Shown: one piece after another, positions 5,710 through 6,198 of the stretch | Numbering within the stretch: the first letter of the stretch is position 1 | Layout: the number at the start of each line of letters is the position of its first letter | Source: Desulfobacterales bacterium C00003106 | Lineage (GTDB): Bacteria; Desulfobacterota; Desulfobacteria; Desulfobacterales; C00003106 | DNA length: 6,198 nucleotides | Assembly: GCA_001751015.1 (NCBI GenBank) | Contig: MAXM01000230.1 | Span: 1-6,198, forward strand | Direction of reading: 5' to 3' | The notes under the pieces: generated by a model | The model's database searches: none | What the model was told of the DNA's origin: nothing | Seen by the model: the letters and a program-made list of their open reading frames with translations, nothing else | Position numbers and translations under genes: made by a program

Positions 5710-5749
5710 CTAAACGCTAATGATTAACAGCTAATCGCTCAATTTACGC

Positions 5750-5755
5750 AGGAGA
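5750..5755 (+). promoter_or_regulatory. Ribosome binding site of the 77-residue gene
   Basis: AGGAGA lies 7 nt before the ATG at 5763. This strong site is the main reason for accepting the small frame as a real gene. Confidence 0.8.
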
Positions 5756-5762
5756 GATATTT

Positions 5763-5996
5763 ATGGAAGAAGAAATAAAGCTTATGCCGTACGAGCAGGC
5801 AAAAAAGATCGTGGCTGAAATAGTTGATGAAGAACACCTTACAGAGCCGAACCTGAGGATATTTACCGTGTATGCCGACAAGGGGGAATCGATATGCTGG
5901 TTTGATGCGGAAGAAATGCTCAAGGAAGCCGGTGTAAAAAAGCTTGAAGACGCATACGATTTTATCCTGCATCAGATCCCGGACTGGAGGGATTGA
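5763..5996 (+). CDS. Small acidic protein of unknown function
   Basis: This 77-residue soluble protein (MEEEIKLMPYEQAKKIVAEI...) is rich in Glu and Asp and has no signal peptide, membrane segment or metal-binding cysteine pair; the one cysteine is C45. The pattern suggests an N-terminal helix (about 8-24), a strand-like segment LRIFTVYADKGESICWF (31-47) and a C-terminal helix (about 49-70), ending IPDWRD. I do not recognise the family. Reality is supported by a strong Shine-Dalgarno with good spacing, a clean ATG and protein-like composition. It follows dgt by 145 bp, so it probably has its own promoter or RNA leader. It converges on the zinc-ribbon gene with only 5 bp between the stops. Confidence 0.75.
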   Translation: MEEEIKLMPYEQAKKIVAEIVDEEHLTEPNLRIFTVYADKGESICWFDAEEMLKEAGVKKLEDAYDFILHQIPDWRD

Positions 5997-6001
5997 GTCG
6001 A

Positions 6002-6198
6002 TCACACATCCCGCTTGCAGTGTTTGCACACCTTGGCCCTTGCCTTTATGATCTCGGCGCAAAAAGGACATTCCTTTGTGTAATTTGCCTTGTGTATCAT
6101 TTCTATGGCGTGGTTTACCTTTTTTTCAAGTTCCGCATCCTCGAAAGAGTAATTGCGGACAGGCTCTATAGATTTGAGGTCGCCGATCTCTTCCAGAT
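6002..6198 (-). CDS. Zinc-ribbon protein, C-terminal part (runs off the window)
   Basis: The minus strand is open from the right edge for 64 complete codons to TGA at 6002-6004. The visible end is NHAIEMIHKANYTKECPFC followed by AEIIKARAKVCKHCKRDV, a classic zinc ribbon with CPFC and CKHC separated by ten residues. This form (CPFCAEIIKARAKVCKHCKRDV-like, positions 43-64 of the visible part) is common at the ends of small or membrane proteins and probably binds one zinc. The upstream part (LEEIGDLKSIEPVRNYSFED...) is charged and helical and does not reveal the function. The start and N-terminal domain lie outside the window, to the right. Confidence 0.82.
   Translation of the reverse strand, partial: LEEIGDLKSIEPVRNYSFEDAELEKKVNHAIEMIHKANYTKECPFCAEIIKARAKVCKHCKRDV

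Noticed and set aside
5739..6071. 110-residue minus-strand open frame under the 77-residue gene
   Set aside because: The real minus-strand coding signal here is the zinc-ribbon frame ending at 6002; this other frame would also mask a small gene with a strong ribosome site.
1..6198. CRISPR array, tRNA or rRNA
   Set aside because: No regularly spaced direct repeats and no tRNA or rRNA signature were seen; the repeats found are inverted, not arrayed.

Overview
The window looks like chromosomal DNA of moderate G+C from an anaerobic bacterium. The best guess is a member of the former Deltaproteobacteria (Desulfobacterota, syntroph or sulfate-reducer relatives). That placement is inference. It rests on the company of a short stand-alone MetE-like protein with an HxCxNTDW motif, a YkgJ-type cysteine-cluster protein, a radical SAM protein and a short-form dGTPase, plus palindromic repeats of a style I associate with those genomes. 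No rRNA, tRNA, CRISPR array or recognisable transposase gene is present.

Layout. Positions 1-170 are one long imperfect palindrome at the window edge. It is followed by a possible 3' remnant of a plus-strand gene ending at 265. From 4222 down to 257 runs a tightly packed five-gene minus-strand set, in transcription order: a protein with an HsdR-N-terminal-like (PD-(D/E)xK-derived) domain, a zinc-dependent nucleoside/cytidine-type deaminase, a radical SAM protein with an auxiliary-cluster (SPASM/twitch-like) C-terminus, a YkgJ-family cysteine-cluster protein, and a short MetE/UROD-superfamily methyltransferase. Successive junctions are a 9-bp gap, a 4-bp GTGA overlap, a 6-bp gap and an 8-bp ATGAGTGA overlap, so translational coupling in a single operon is likely.

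Positions 4223-4564 separate this operon from a divergent plus-strand dGTPase gene. The gap is dominated by a 180-bp palindromic, MITE-like element (4267-4446) with perfect 23-bp terminal inverted repeats and a nested 65-bp hairpin. Its apex nearly matches the apex of the 1-170 palindrome, so two members of one repeat family flank the operon. After dgt (4565-5617) come a 145-bp spacer with two small adjoining dyads, a 77-residue protein of unknown function (5763-5996), and the convergent 3' end of a zinc-ribbon protein that runs off the right edge.

How the genes work together is not established. The five-gene set combines a possibly inactive nuclease-like fold, a deaminase, a radical SAM enzyme, a cysteine-cluster protein and a methyltransferase-like protein. 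No pathway that I can name uses this exact set. dgt is housekeeping dNTP metabolism and need not be functionally linked to the operon.
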